DNA of 64,000 nucleotides from Serpula lacrymans var. lacrymans S7.9 (taxonomy: Eukaryota; Basidiomycota; Agaricomycetes; Boletales; Serpulaceae), in contig NW_006763290.1 in the NCBI RefSeq assembly GCF_000218685.1, positions 4,986,908-5,050,907 of the forward strand. Reading direction: 5' to 3'. The notes below the pieces were generated by a model. It was not told the DNA's origin. It did no database searches and was given only the letters and a program-made list of their open reading frames with translations. Of this stretch, positions 12,501-23,599 are shown piece after piece. The position numbers and the translations under genes are program-made. The number at the start of each line of letters is the position of its first letter. Within the stretch, counting starts at the first letter, position 1.

Positions 12501-13050
12501 GATTCATCAGGCATGGCCATTCATTCTGAAGCGGCTCAGCGACAAGGAGCCTTTTGTCGTCAGTGCTACTGCCACACTCATAGAATCGCTAGCCAGCCAC
12601 GTTGGTGATTTCATGGGAAGGCGAATATGGGATGATGTCTGGCCTCGGTTTCAGAGTATCCTAAAGCAACTAGACAAAGCAGACGCCCAAAATGCACTTG
12701 CTCGCCGCGGTCGTAGTGCCGTTGGAACTGAATCTGCATATACTCATTCCCATCGTTTATACCGCTCTATTTTGAAAACAATGATTGCGGCGGTCAATGG
12801 CGTGCATATCCAAGATAATGCTATTTGGCAAGTCATTCTCGCCTTCAGGCGTTTCTTGCATAGTCAAGTACATGAAGAATTACAAGGCTATGCGACGGAA
12901 CTTTATATATCTATCGGCAGAAATAACTGGGACGCAGTTTGGCTGGCTTTAACGGCCACTTCAGGGCGCTTGGAGGGAGAAATGGTGTTCATGAAGGAGG
13001 AAATTTGGGATATAGACCGTAACGTGGGTGTAATTCTGTCGCGTGAGTAG
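9594..13050 (+). CDS. TTI1: TELO2-interacting protein 1 homologue (TTI1), HEAT repeats
   Basis: TTI1 forms the TTT complex with TEL2 and TTI2 and stabilises PIK-related kinases such as TOR, ATM and ATR. Exon 1 (9594-9635) encodes MASTAPDSQDLFRK; a 55-bp intron (9636-9690) follows, and the second exon runs to the stop, giving 1133 residues, close to the family length. The N-terminus reads LKPICVPILENALLTP and ISYTFFPLSSILRR, as expected for TTI1. The rest is alpha-solenoid, with HEAT-like helices such as LYPILRSLVSPVSYISLTAL and SLASHVGDFMGRRIWDDVWP. Long antisense ORFs in this gene are shadows. I am confident of the family and slightly less of the symbol, because HEAT proteins diverge quickly. 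Confidence 0.82.
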
Positions 13051-13087
13051 TTAGGTGAGATGATAAATCTGCTGGTATAATCAATGA

Positions 13088-14608
13088 TCACGATTTTGTT
13101 GACGGAATATGTCTACGAAGTTCTACACCTGCTTCCCTAAAAAGCTTGGCGGAAGCTTCATCTCTAAAAAAGAGTCAGAACTTACGGAATTAATGTTGAT
13201 GGTAGAGAGTGCACGTACACTTTATAGCTAAGATTGTACACGACCGTCTTAACATCGCTTTGTATTATTTTAATTGTACATCTCAAGCACGGACACCTTT
13301 GTGCAGTTTACTACCAGTTTTTCGTGAAAGCATCAAACCACTCACGTGTTGCAATATAAAATAGCGTTGCAGCCCACTCGTTCTCTCCCAGCCTCGAGGA
13401 GAGCGTTTTCCTCTGCGTGTAGGCAAAGACACTCGAGGGAAAACCCATCAGAGGGGTTTTTCTTATTACACGATGCGCAGCCACCTGTTTTGCATAAAGG
13501 AAGATGATGATAACAAACCGCAAGATGGTTCACCTTCATTGCAGTTGGTCAAACCACGAGGGGTACCGTTATAACTATAAAGAGCGTGAACATGAGAGGT
13601 GAAAACGTTGGGGGGTTGCACCGAATTAATTCACCCTGTGGCAACTATGCGGTTATCCCGTACTAGGATTGCGCCAACACGGCGTTTCATACAATTCGAG
13701 CGCCTTGAAGCCAAATCTGCCAGTGTCTGAAATTCCTTCAGTAACGCATGACGACGAATGGAAGAACTGACCATAAAGTACGTGTCCCAGGCGGGCCTTA
13801 GACGGTCTTTGTTCATAAGATCCAGGGAATCCAAATGGGTATGAAGAGCTGATATAGACGAAAATGCGTTCACTACGCTGATTTTCACCAGACTGTCCAA
13901 ATCGCGCAGTATATCGAAGTTCATCACTTCTTCTTCTGCTGCCGCTTCTTGTCTAGCTTGTCGAAAAACTAGCTGATCATGCTCGCGCACGAATTCCTCT
14001 AAAGTCATCGTGTTTGAACTTGGTCATGAATGAGGTGGCGCTTAAGCAGGATGACCGGTCATGAGCACTCACGTTACTGCTCGGCGATATCGTTGAAGTA
14101 AAGGAGCATCAACGTAGATCACCATAAAGAAAGGGCGTTTTGCAAAGTACTCAATAAGACACTGCGTGTTCAGCGCAACAGTCACATAATTCGAGCGCCA
14201 ATTTCGCGTGACATGATCGAGTAAGGATGCAGGAGAGGTGAATGAGATTGACGGAAAACGCTGTGAGACAGATTCGAAAGGCGTGATCGGGGAGCTCATT
14301 GATAGAAATGAAGTGGAGTTGTTGGGCAGTCTTTGAGCAAATGTTTTGAGTGAACTTGATAGCGGTTCTGCAGTATATGCACCAGGGGTAACCCCATTGG
14401 GAGTTCGATCCGTATCACTCTATAAACGTATTTATACGTTGAGGTCCTTAATCATAGCGTCAAGCGAGTTATGATCAAGATGAAGTACCTCAGCCTCAGA
14501 ATGTCTCTCTTCCCAGTCCAGGCTAACAGGTGTAAAGCCCTTCGACACAAAATAGTCCTCGATAGTGGATTTTCCCGCATAACGCGTACCAACGATAGCA
14601 ATGAACAT
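13088..14608 (-). CDS. DCD1: dCMP deaminase with N-terminal P-loop domain (DCD1)
   Basis: Deoxycytidylate deaminase turns dCMP into dUMP, the substrate for thymidylate synthase. The model has seven exons. The first gives MFIAIVGTRYAGKSTIEDYF, a nucleotide-kinase-like P-loop (GTRYAGKS), and ends HSEAE. Later exons give RRAVTSNTMTLEEF, then NCMKRRVGAILVRDNRIVAT joined to YNGTPRGLTNCNEG and GCASCNKKNPSDG. The zinc site is complete: HAE in LHAEENALLEAG and PCLRC in CNTCPCLRCTIKIIQ. The last exon ends IPSTKS with TGA at 13088-13090. Fungal dCMP deaminases do carry such an N-terminal domain. The strong donor GTGAGT after AVT and the conserved zinc motifs fix most splice sites. Confidence 0.9.
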
Positions 14609-15085
14609 AGCTCGGTGCTATCGTCCAGAATCAGCCTCCAAGATTGTAGATATAGTAAATTACAGACCCTTGAAGTTCACTTTCGATTGCAAGTTGCAGA
14701 AAATGATCGGGCGCGCTTTCTCGAACACGTGACTCTAATCTACATTGATTTCTTATTACCGTGACAGAAGTGAGCAGTTTTCATAGTAGACTTCATCATG
14801 ATAACATGTAAAACTAGAATGTGTGCACTCGAAGGTCTATGCGGATGCAAGGTTGTCTGAGCAATTCCGCAATTCCTTATAGTATCCCAAACCTCTTCTT
14901 CGGTTATCTACGAGCATGGGCATCTCGTGGACCTACTGTATTATATTAGCGTAAGAGGTCCCACATTGATTATGATGATAACATCAGTTAAGGCAATGAA
15001 CTCTAACCATGAGTAAGATGTTAAGGGTGATACCTCATTAGTTGGCTTCTTTACGCACCTTCTAAAGAAGTTATCTTTATGAAGC
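14609..15085. other. Intergenic between DCD1 start and POP3 stop
   Basis: This stretch contains the 3' UTR of POP3 and the promoter of DCD1. No further gene or repeat was seen. Confidence 0.5.
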
Positions 15086-16242
15086 TCAATCCCCTTCAGC
15101 GTCTGCTACGATGTCGACTGGAGTGGACAAAACGACCTTCTTTTGCTTATCTTGTAGAGCAGACGCTTGCCTTCTTTTCTTGGCCTCAGCTTTGGCCGCG
15201 GTCCTAGCTATCGCCCTGTGCTCCTTAGCGGCCTTCATATCTTTTGGAGCAGAAGTACGCGTTTGTTTAATATGAGTAGGAATTAGCTGTCTGTGAGTGC
15301 CATGAGGCACTAGCCAAGGAGCGCTGACGATATCAACGGAAGGTATGACATCTTCTAGTATCGCTAACCCTGGAGCATGACACTGTAAAACATTTATATC
15401 AAGCGCTCTTCACAGCAAGAACATAAGCAAGTGCTCACATCCACAGCCAACGCGGCGGCCCTTCTCAGGCCCAATGCTGTAGCTAATGACAGTTCGGAAC
15501 CCTTCGGCAGTGTGACCAATCTAATGGGGCTGAAGTTCCTTTTGGCGGAAGCGTGAAGAAGAGCAGCGTTGCATGCTGCTACTAGATGAGGAATGTGGTC
15601 AATGAGGATTGGAGGGTCAATGTCGGTCCGACAGATAAAAACCCATGCGATATGCGACGGGACAACTTGTGGAGGTAAAGCAGTGTCGGAGGATGACAAA
15701 GTGATAAAATTTCGAGAAGCTTGCACTTGGGCTTCAAGCTTCCGAGTTACTTCATTGATACCAATAGAAAGATGCTGAAGGATAGTAGGACATTTTTTAC
15801 CGTCTGGTGCAGTAATCGGCACGGTACTGGGGGTGACAGGTCCTTCTCCTCCGGATGGCGGAAAAGCTGTATGACCTGGATCTATTCCTGAGTCGAGAGA
15901 TACAGCAAGTTCATGGCCTTTTTCTTCCAGACCTTTTTTTCGACTGCTGAGTTTTTTTTTCGATTGTTCTAGCGCATTCAAGTTCCGAGAGCGCCTGGAC
16001 TCAGAGACACCGTCTAGAATCGAAACGAGGCGTGCCAAACACAGGTTTTGCAGATTCACGGGAATGGAAGGCCTGTTAAGTCAGTAAAATCGATAGTAGG
16101 GATGGTCTGCGATAGATAATTACCAGCGAACGTGAAAGGGATTATCTAGGACGCTTTTGAAGACTGGCTTGCGTTCGACAGTTGCTCTATTTTTTGCACG
16201 GTTGGAGACGTGAGTATGCGTCCGTGCAGTTTTATCGGACAT
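15086..16242 (-). CDS. POP3: RNase P/MRP subunit POP3
   Basis: POP3 is a protein subunit of the nuclear RNase P and RNase MRP ribonucleoproteins, which mature tRNA and rRNA. Three exons were inferred. The first starts MSDKTARTHTHVSNRAKNRA at 16242 and ends NPFHVRW. The second begins PSIPVNLQNLCLARLVSILD and holds the conserved core IAWVFICRTDIDPPILIDHI and LVTLPKGSELSLATALGLRR. The third, after an intron starting GTGAGC, reads CHAPGLAILEDVIPSVDIVS and ends in a very basic tail rich in Lys, Arg and Ala, fitting RNA binding. The Pop3 fold is a relative of the L7Ae fold. The divergent neighbour is the amidase. Confidence 0.82.
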
Positions 16243-16851
16243 GAGTGCAGAAAGCAGACGGTGGCTGTGTGGACAGCCGGCTTAGCAGAGAACCTTCGCA
16301 GTGCGAACTTGACGGTACAAACTACCATCTTCAGTCAGTATATTTCCAGAGGCACTTCATTCCATATCTTGCTTATACACTCTCATATGCCTTTTTTACT
16401 CGATCCATTCGAATTCATGTCCGCTCCTCCACATACATAACATAGTGGTGACATTTTCAGTTCTCGGACCGTCTGGTGTTGGCGACAAGCGTCTATGTCA
16501 GCGCTGACATTTGATCGTGACTGTTATTCGTATTTCTTGGACAGTAAGGTCAGCTGCCATGGCTTAAATTATTTACCTACTATCTGACGTCCTTCCTTAT
16601 TTTAGCTAAGCCATCTGCCTTCCTCGAAGCTGGCATGTCGGTAGATTCTTGCTCTGGCTCCATTTTCATTTGGAAAAAATAGGTGGTGATACTTTTGATG
16701 CGGCGTCTCCGTTAGCGCGCTGCTGGATCTGGTGAGATCCTGGCACCAATCGTCTGTCGTATAAGAAAGAGTCAAGCAGTCTGGTCTTTTGGATCTGTCC
16801 TCGTCTCCTTCCCTTCTCTGCTTCAGCTCCTCATTTTCGCGATTCTCCATC
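16243..16851. promoter_or_regulatory. Divergent promoter region POP3 / amidase
   Basis: About 610 bp separate the two starts. The part just before the amidase ATG (16790-16850) is CT-rich, as is common upstream of fungal start codons. No TATA box was convincing. Confidence 0.45.
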
Positions 16852-18725
16852 ATGGTTTCAATCGCTTCTCTATTCCCGTCTCATCCGGTAGCTATTAGAA
16901 AGCTAAGAGATCGCGAAGAGAAACTGTCCGGATACCCGCATTGGCGACTACAAGTTCCTCATGATATTATTGACGTCTTGAAATACCCCCTCACAAACCT
17001 CACGGATACCGAGCGATGTATCGTTCACTGCGACGCCACCGCACTTGCAGATCTGATTCGCAAACGGGTGCATTCTGCGGTGGATGTGTTAACGGCTTTT
17101 GTCAAGGCAGCAGTAGTAGCACAGGATCTCACCAATTGTCTCTCAGAGATTTTCATAGAAGAAGGTTATGAACGTGCCAAGCAACTCGACAGGCATTTAT
17201 TGGAGACTGGTCAAACAGTTGGGCCGTTACACGGTGTCCCTGTCTCCATCAAGGATCATATCAAAATCAAAGGAATCGATACCTCTACTGGTTATATTGG
17301 TTAGTATGCGGTTTTCAAACAGATGTTTCAGGGAGATCCAGGACTTACAGATTGACATAATTGACATAGGTTGGGCATACAAGACAGTTGCTGATAGTGA
17401 TGCCGTCGTTGTGGACATTTTGCGCAAAGCCGGAGCTATTCTTTATGTCAAAACTCAAAATCCACAAACATTACTTGTGAGTCTTCTATATTTTTCAAAT
17501 AACTGGAATATTACTAACCTCAGTCATCTAGTCGTTAGAAACAAATAACAGTGTATTTGGACGAACTGTGAGCCCTTTCAATCGGAATTTGACTCCTGGT
17601 GGAAGTTCTGGAGGCGAAAGTGCCCTTATTGCCTGTCATGGTAGTCCTCTTGGTGTAGGAACGGATATTGGTGGCAGCGTCAGAATCCCAGCTGCTCACT
17701 CTGGATTGTATGGTTTGAAGGGGTCTGTTGCCCGATTGCCGCATGCAGGGCTTTTAGGTACACATGACGGGATGGAGGCTATCGTAGGTGCTGTTGGGCC
17801 TCTCGCAACATCAGCAAGAGATCTCGGGTTATTCTGTCGGGTGATGCTAGACGCGCAGCCCTGGCTGGTAGAGCCTCCTTTATTAGAAATGCCCTGGAAG
17901 AGAGAGGTTGCTAAAGGAGAGGGAGTCCCAAAGAAACTATCAATCGCCATTCTATTTGACGACGGGGTGGTTGCACCGCACCCACCTATCACGCAAGCTT
18001 TAAGGAAATACAAAGATGCTCTGATAACAGCTGGCCACGACGTAATTGAATGGCAGCCACTGGACCATCAGAATGGATGGGATCTAATTGTAAGATGCAT
18101 CTACGGATTGTCAGCATATATCAGCTTACAGCCTTTTTTCCAGGCCAAGTTATATTTGTTGGATGGCGGTGCAGAGTACCACGACACCATTCAAAGTGCT
18201 GGAGACACGGCAGTTCCTCTGACCAACTGGATTTTAGACCACGCACAAGGCCGCAAATCTTACACACCAGCGGACATGTTCCGCCTGAACTTGGAGCGGG
18301 ACGCTTTTCGGGCCAAAGCACTGGTTCACTGGAACGAGACCCGTCATCGCACGGCTACAGGACGTCCTGTTGATGCGATCTTGTGTCCCGTTGCACCTAC
18401 TCTGGCACCACCACACGATTCTACTGCATGGTGGGGATACACGTCTCACTGGAATTTACTGGACCTGCCAGGTGTTGTTTTCCCTGTCGGGAGATTCGCC
18501 GCTGCTGATGCATTTGCAGTGGAGCCTTTACCGCCAGCCCGCGGAGATGTGGAGACCTTTATTCACGGACAATGGAACCCAGCCACATACGATAACGCGC
18601 CTATAGGTTTGCAGCTAGTTGGTCGTCGGCACAACGAAGAAAAACTGTTAGCAATGCTAGATATCGTGGAAAGCAGCGTACCCGGTCATACTTCGTTGGG
18701 GAGTCTACATAATGGAAATGCGTAA
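16852..18725 (+). CDS. Amidase-signature family hydrolase
   Basis: The protein hydrolyses an amide bond, probably of a small-molecule or fatty amide. The start chosen is the ATG at 16852 (MVSIASLFPSHP) rather than 16789, because the upstream codons encode a CT-rich leader. Exons 16852-17299, 17370-17476 and 17532-18725 give 582 residues. The Ser-cisSer-Lys catalytic triad is complete: Lys in GVPVSIKDHIKIKG, the cis-Ser in LTPGGSSGGESALI, and the nucleophile Ser in GTDIGGSVRIPAAHSGLYGL. The C-terminal PIGLQLVGRRHNEEKLLAML is typical of fungal acetamidase/fatty-acid-amide-hydrolase-like enzymes. Substrate specificity is unknown. The introns are short and canonical. Confidence 0.92.
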
Positions 18726-19730
18726 GTAATATATATACCAGCGTACTTACTGTGCGAAACGAATACCTACTGCTATAGTATGGGGATAGATAGGCGCTTC
18801 AAGTGCCGTATATATCAGGCAATTACGGTAGTTCGCTAGTCTCACATTTGATCGATATCTATGATGAGCTCTTTTTCTTGTTTAAACATTGCGTTTAGCA
18901 CTGCTTTCTGCTTGCTTTTATCAGAAATGTCATCGGACCTTCACGCTTCCGTCATTGCTTTGGATTACTCGGGAGGAGACCGACAAGAGAGGGTACGGCG
19001 CTCATCATGGTGTTTTGGCGCTGGTATAGTACCGCGGTCGAACTTTGCAGGTGACTCGACATGGTTCATGAGTAGAGCTCTTAGCGGTTCCGCAGGACCC
19101 TACACGATACCCATCATTCGTTGCCCGTAACACTTGCCAGTGCACATGCAGCGTAGCCCAAGTCGGTGAGTCATCACTATAGCTAGAATCGTCGTACTTG
19201 GTTGCTCAAGGAATATTCACCTGGAATGCACTTAGGAATATATAAGCGCCACTGCTTCTAGAAAATATTGGCTGTACGCAGTATTGGCTGTCGAATCATG
19301 GCTGTATGCACTGATGTGAAAGCTATTGCGAGCCTTTTCTGGAATATCTGCACTATTTTTTTTGGTTTTTCGCTGGTGAGTCTATGAAGCTATCTACACG
19401 CATGACTTCTTTTAGCCGAGTCTTTCGTCCTCATCTCCATATTGTTATTATGTCACCGAGGCACGGTATCTGGACCGTACGCTCCGCTCCGCTCCCTCTC
19501 CCTCCTCACCCTAATTTGGATCCTGCTATGACTCCAACAAATACCAGTATCCTGTGCATCAGCGGTCTGGAAGATTCAAGAGTGTCGCCGCCCAGTCATT
19601 TTGATGCTGCAAAGAATCCAGTTAGATACTGGATCTACAGCCCCGGACAAAGTATATAAGGCTCGAGGAATGATAAGGTGAAGGATATCCATCCAATCCC
19701 ACATCTCATACTCCAACCTTCCAGCTCAAG
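18726..19730. other. Intergenic, about 1 kb, with TATA near the right end
   Basis: No gene was recognised. A short motif tattggctgt recurs near 19265-19300. The right end contains the GNAT gene promoter, with a TATA box listed separately. Confidence 0.5.
19652..19659 (+). promoter_or_regulatory. TATA box of the GNAT gene
   Basis: The sequence agtatataaggc lies about 75 bp before the ATG at 19731 and is followed by a CT/CA-rich leader. The spacing suits a fungal TATA-driven promoter with a 5' UTR of roughly 45 bases. Confidence 0.5.
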
Positions 19731-20851
19731 ATGCCGACCAACGCTTTCTATACTATCAGCGTCTACGACGGAAAGAACAGATTTCCGGACTCGGTTTGGG
19801 CCACCCTACGTGCTGATGCTGGTGCTGCAAACCTGATCCTCCCTCATGCTGAAAAGACTTTCAGGGAATTTTCGACGGGTAATCAGTTCTGGATCACTTG
19901 CACGTCGCCAAATTCTCAGGAGTTCGATTTCATTCTCGCCTGCACTGAGGGACCACTAGGTCCCTACCCCATTTTTATCTATACCCCTATCCCTTTCCGC
20001 GCGCTGAATGCAGGCGAATATAGTCGGCCTATATATCTTCTTGCTCAGACCCTCCATGGGAAGGTTCCAGTCACCAGAGTCTTTTCCATCTTTTCCGTCG
20101 AACCCGTGACCAGGATGTTTGCCGAGGCATGGACCCAACTCACTAACATCGGGTCCATCCAAGAGCCATACTACAAGGCCAAGTTAACCTACTGCACAAA
20201 CGGCTCACTCATCGCGTCCCAGCCGTCCGCACACGCTGACTTGGTATTCGAATTACGACGCGCTACTCCCGACGACAAAGATGCAATCGCTAAGTTGTGC
20301 TATGACTTCGCCAAGACCTCAGTAAGCAAACTTATTCGTGATCAGTAACTATATATTCTGAGACCTCTGTGTAGGAGCCTTTCGTGCTAACCAAAGTCGA
20401 AGCCTTGCGAGAAGCAGAGCTTATGATCGCGAAGAAGCAAGTCTGGGTTCACACTATCCAACGGGTTAGCGGAAGTCAAGTCGAGATCGCCTCTATAGTT
20501 GCCACGACGCGACAAACTGATGTTGCATCCGCTATATCCAAAGTGTACACCAATGATAAGTGGAGGCGGCTTGGGTGTGCGGAGCGCCTTGTCCGACGCG
20601 TCACGAAAGAGTGAGTGCCGAGCTCTCATGCAGAAACTCTCCACTGACGCCTGGATCATATTGCCAGACTGCTCAGGGGTCCAAACGAAAAAGTCGTTCT
20701 CTATGTAGCCGACGATAACCCCGCCGCTTCCAATGTTTACGACAAAGTTGGATTTGTGGGTCTTTCCAGAGAGGGTCCCCCCGTTCAAGGTGTCGACACA
20801 TGGCTAGAACTCGGATTTGATCGCTCTCAAGTCACGCTTGGTCACTGGTAA
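19731..20851 (+). CDS. GNAT-family N-acetyltransferase
   Basis: Exons 19731-20321, 20375-20610 and 20668-20851 give 336 residues starting MPTNAFYTISVYDGKNRFPD. The N-terminal half is an unrecognised domain. The C-terminal half is the acetyl-CoA-binding GNAT fold: LVFELRRATPDDKDAIAKLC begins it, ISKVYTNDKWRRLGCAERLV corresponds to the motif A region (in place of the usual R/Q-x-x-G-x-G/A), and VVLYVADDNPAASNVYDKVG, followed by FVGL, is a textbook motif B. This layout resembles basidiomycete proteins of unknown substrate. It is probably cytosolic, as no signal peptide or membrane segment is present. Splice sites GTAAG, GTGAG and matching AGs restore one continuous frame. Confidence 0.85.
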
Positions 20852-21265
20852 ATGGTTATGGTTATATCATCTTCCATCTTTCAGCTCCCGTTCCTATATA
20901 ACAAGGACTTTCAACTCTTCCCTTTCCTGATCCTCGTATACCATCTCCACTCAATCACAGTATACGTCGACCTTGATATCTAATCTGTAGCGATAACTTT
21001 TTTTGGATACCACTGAATGTATATCATAGTTAGGAATTACAATTACGATAGCTTATACCATACGTACCCACTACCTACTACATGTTCATATTGCCCAAAT
21101 TAAATTCAAATAGACTGAGAGTATCGGAAGCAAGATAATTGATCTCTTTTGTGCACTTGAAAAGTTGTCCAATTACCAGTCGCATCGAGTCACAAATCAG
21201 AGTTGTTGGAAGCCTACAATCTTACAATAAGAAGCAAATATACAAGATACGTAGATCATACAGTG
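20852..21265. other. Intergenic, convergent 3' ends
   Basis: AT-rich sequence between the GNAT stop and the stop of the F-box gene. Nothing else was seen. Confidence 0.5.
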
Positions 21266-23300
21266 TTAGTCCTCTATGATACCTGTTTTTAACCACTGTT
21301 CTGCCACACGATCATCTTCCGGATAAGCAAGTTGTAGTTCAGGGGCCGGAAGCAACCTCGCCCTCCCCTTTTCATCGGCACTCAACCGCACACCTTCAAA
21401 AAACCTTTCAATCATTGGACACTTGGAAAAATATTCCATGATACTCGTGCGGTCCAAAACGTGCGGCCCTATATTTTCTTCGGCCACATCTAGTGAAACG
21501 AGGCTCAGTGAGCGCCCCCCACATCATTGTATCAAGACACTTACACCGTGTGGAGTTATCGAAGATGACTGTATAAAAAGGTTGGTGCCGTCCTCGAGGA
21601 AATGCATCAACACCCCCCTGTATAATCCAGTCCTCAGACGCCATGCAAGTCGGCTAAATGGTAAACAATTGTTTAGATTAGATTGGCAGAACCAAGGAAG
21701 TAAATGAACCTACCGCCCATCCAATTATACATCCGACATAGGCAAGTTTTATATGCTTGAACATCATTCCAACAAAGAACTTGATGTTTTTTACCTGTTG
21801 CGAACGTAGTTTAATTGAGGTCGAAGCATTCTCTTCGCTTCGAAGAAGTTCACCACAATGTGTGATCAAGAGCTGACGAGTCGCTGAGTTGAGAGAGGGT
21901 GCCAGGGAACCAACCAAGACAGCACAAATGTCAAGAGGAAAGCTGTAGTCGGTGACTTGGTGAATTATATTGCTAACCATCCCGTCATCATTCGTAAAAA
22001 TGAGGTTAACAATGAATCCCGTGTAGATAGCGTTGATGAATGGAAAAGAGGGTGATGCCAGGATATTCCGTGATGCACGGAGAAGCATTGAAGCAGATGA
22101 TGCAGGGGAAACATACCGCATGATTGAGGCGGTCGATTCACCTGCTGCAATGAGTCGTGATGGAATGTCTTCCTTCAAAGAAAGAAAGAACTGGGAATTA
22201 TAACCATAAATGTCTAAAAATAAATCATCGAATTCGGGATTAGGTGACTTCACGATGGCAATGACTCTGGTGGGAAAATCCAGGGGGATGCACATATCCC
22301 TAGTCTCCGGGCTATGCAGACAAAACAATATACCAAAGAGAATGGAATGTTCTTGTTTGAGTTCAGGAAACGGTGAGGGAAGTGGTTGTATATGTCATGA
22401 AAAAGGCCTACACTCGGCATTAAATCAACGGAGCAGAATTTGTAGCTTTTCACTCACTGCCTGTGGGTCCAAAACCTTGAGTGCTCATAAATTCACAGAT
22501 ACCGAAGCAAACATTCTTGAGTGATTCAATATCATTGAATCCATCTGGGTCCAGTGGATATTGCTTTTCTGAAAGATAAGCACGGCACTGAGAACCGAGG
22601 GCATCTAAGCTGGATGATATCTTCCCTCAAGAACGTAAGTCTATAACGAGCTGTTTGGAGTGAAAAAATCACCCACCTGCGTAGGCGTGTATTCGAAAGA
22701 CGTAGAGAGAGCAGCAAATGCTGTTTCAAAAGAGACCATGTCCTGCGTGATTGGAACAGGACGTAACTTAGCCCATAACTTGACCGCCGCACTTCTTCCA
22801 ATGACGCCCAACAGGGTCTTGGCCCAGAAACGTCTCGGAATCGCATGAGGTGCGATATCCCGCGCGTTCTGGTGAAGTCCTTCTAGGATTTCGGCTGGAG
22901 TAAGTCTGGTTTCCAGCTCGAGTGCATTCCAGACGTCGTAGGACAACGAAATCGCCAGTTGCGCTGCTCTTCCTTGCCTACCAGTCCTTTCCATCAAAAT
23001 CCCATTCAAGATATCCACAGCTTGCTGATCCAAGCGTCGTCGGTACATGTACATGAGCCTGAAGTCACCACCTGCAGCTTGTTTCCTTAACTCTTCTTCA
23101 GCCGTAACACATTCGGTATATCTAGCTTTATAGTGGGGTTCCCATACTTTGGATAAGGATGCGGCCTCTCGAAGTGTTGAGTTAGTTCGTAGACAAGCAG
23201 ATAGAGTTTTCACGCTATCATCTGAGTGATCCGAGACAGGAAACTTCACGAGTATGTGCAAATAAATATCAAAAGGGAGTAGTCTGAACCCTGAAGTCAT
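21266..23300 (-). CDS. FBXO21-like F-box protein with SirB1 and YccV domains, apparent frameshift
   Basis: The gene encodes a probable substrate adaptor of an SCF ubiquitin ligase. Exon 1 starts MTSGFRLLPFDIYLHILVKF, an F-box. A transglutaminase-like SirB1 domain follows (LFHDIYNHFPHRFLN, CIARRLGICASP, then DFPTRVIAIVKSPNPEFDDL). The C-terminus is a YccV/hemimethylated-DNA-binding-like domain (AYVGCIIGWAPTCMASEDWI, RGRHQPFYTVIFDNSTR joined to YVAEENI). This three-domain order is that of human FBXO21. Introns before ISSSLDALGSQC, LFHDIYNH, PTCMASED and YVAEENI were placed by frame. Between RRLGICASP and DFPTRV the frame changes by one base at a run of five G on the plus strand (22283-22287); six would join the halves. 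It is either an assembly error or a real break. Confidence 0.8.
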
Positions 23301-23599
23301 GGTGACACGAAACAGCGATAACGTTCAAATGTACACGCGTGAAGCGCCGAAGGTTATATACATGGTGAGAAAATAAGATAATCGCTATCCGCCATCGTTG
23401 GTTGGAAATGTAAAATGATGTCTGAACTACAAAGGTATAATTGGACTATCTACAGTAACTTTTATTTACATATCAGATGTAGGTTGACTTGGACTGTCTG
23501 AGCTGGAAAGCAGGAAAAATACCACAATAAAATAAAATAAAAGCACCCGAATAAGTTTGCGACAGGTCGATATATCAGCGTTGTTCGTTAGATGCTTCA

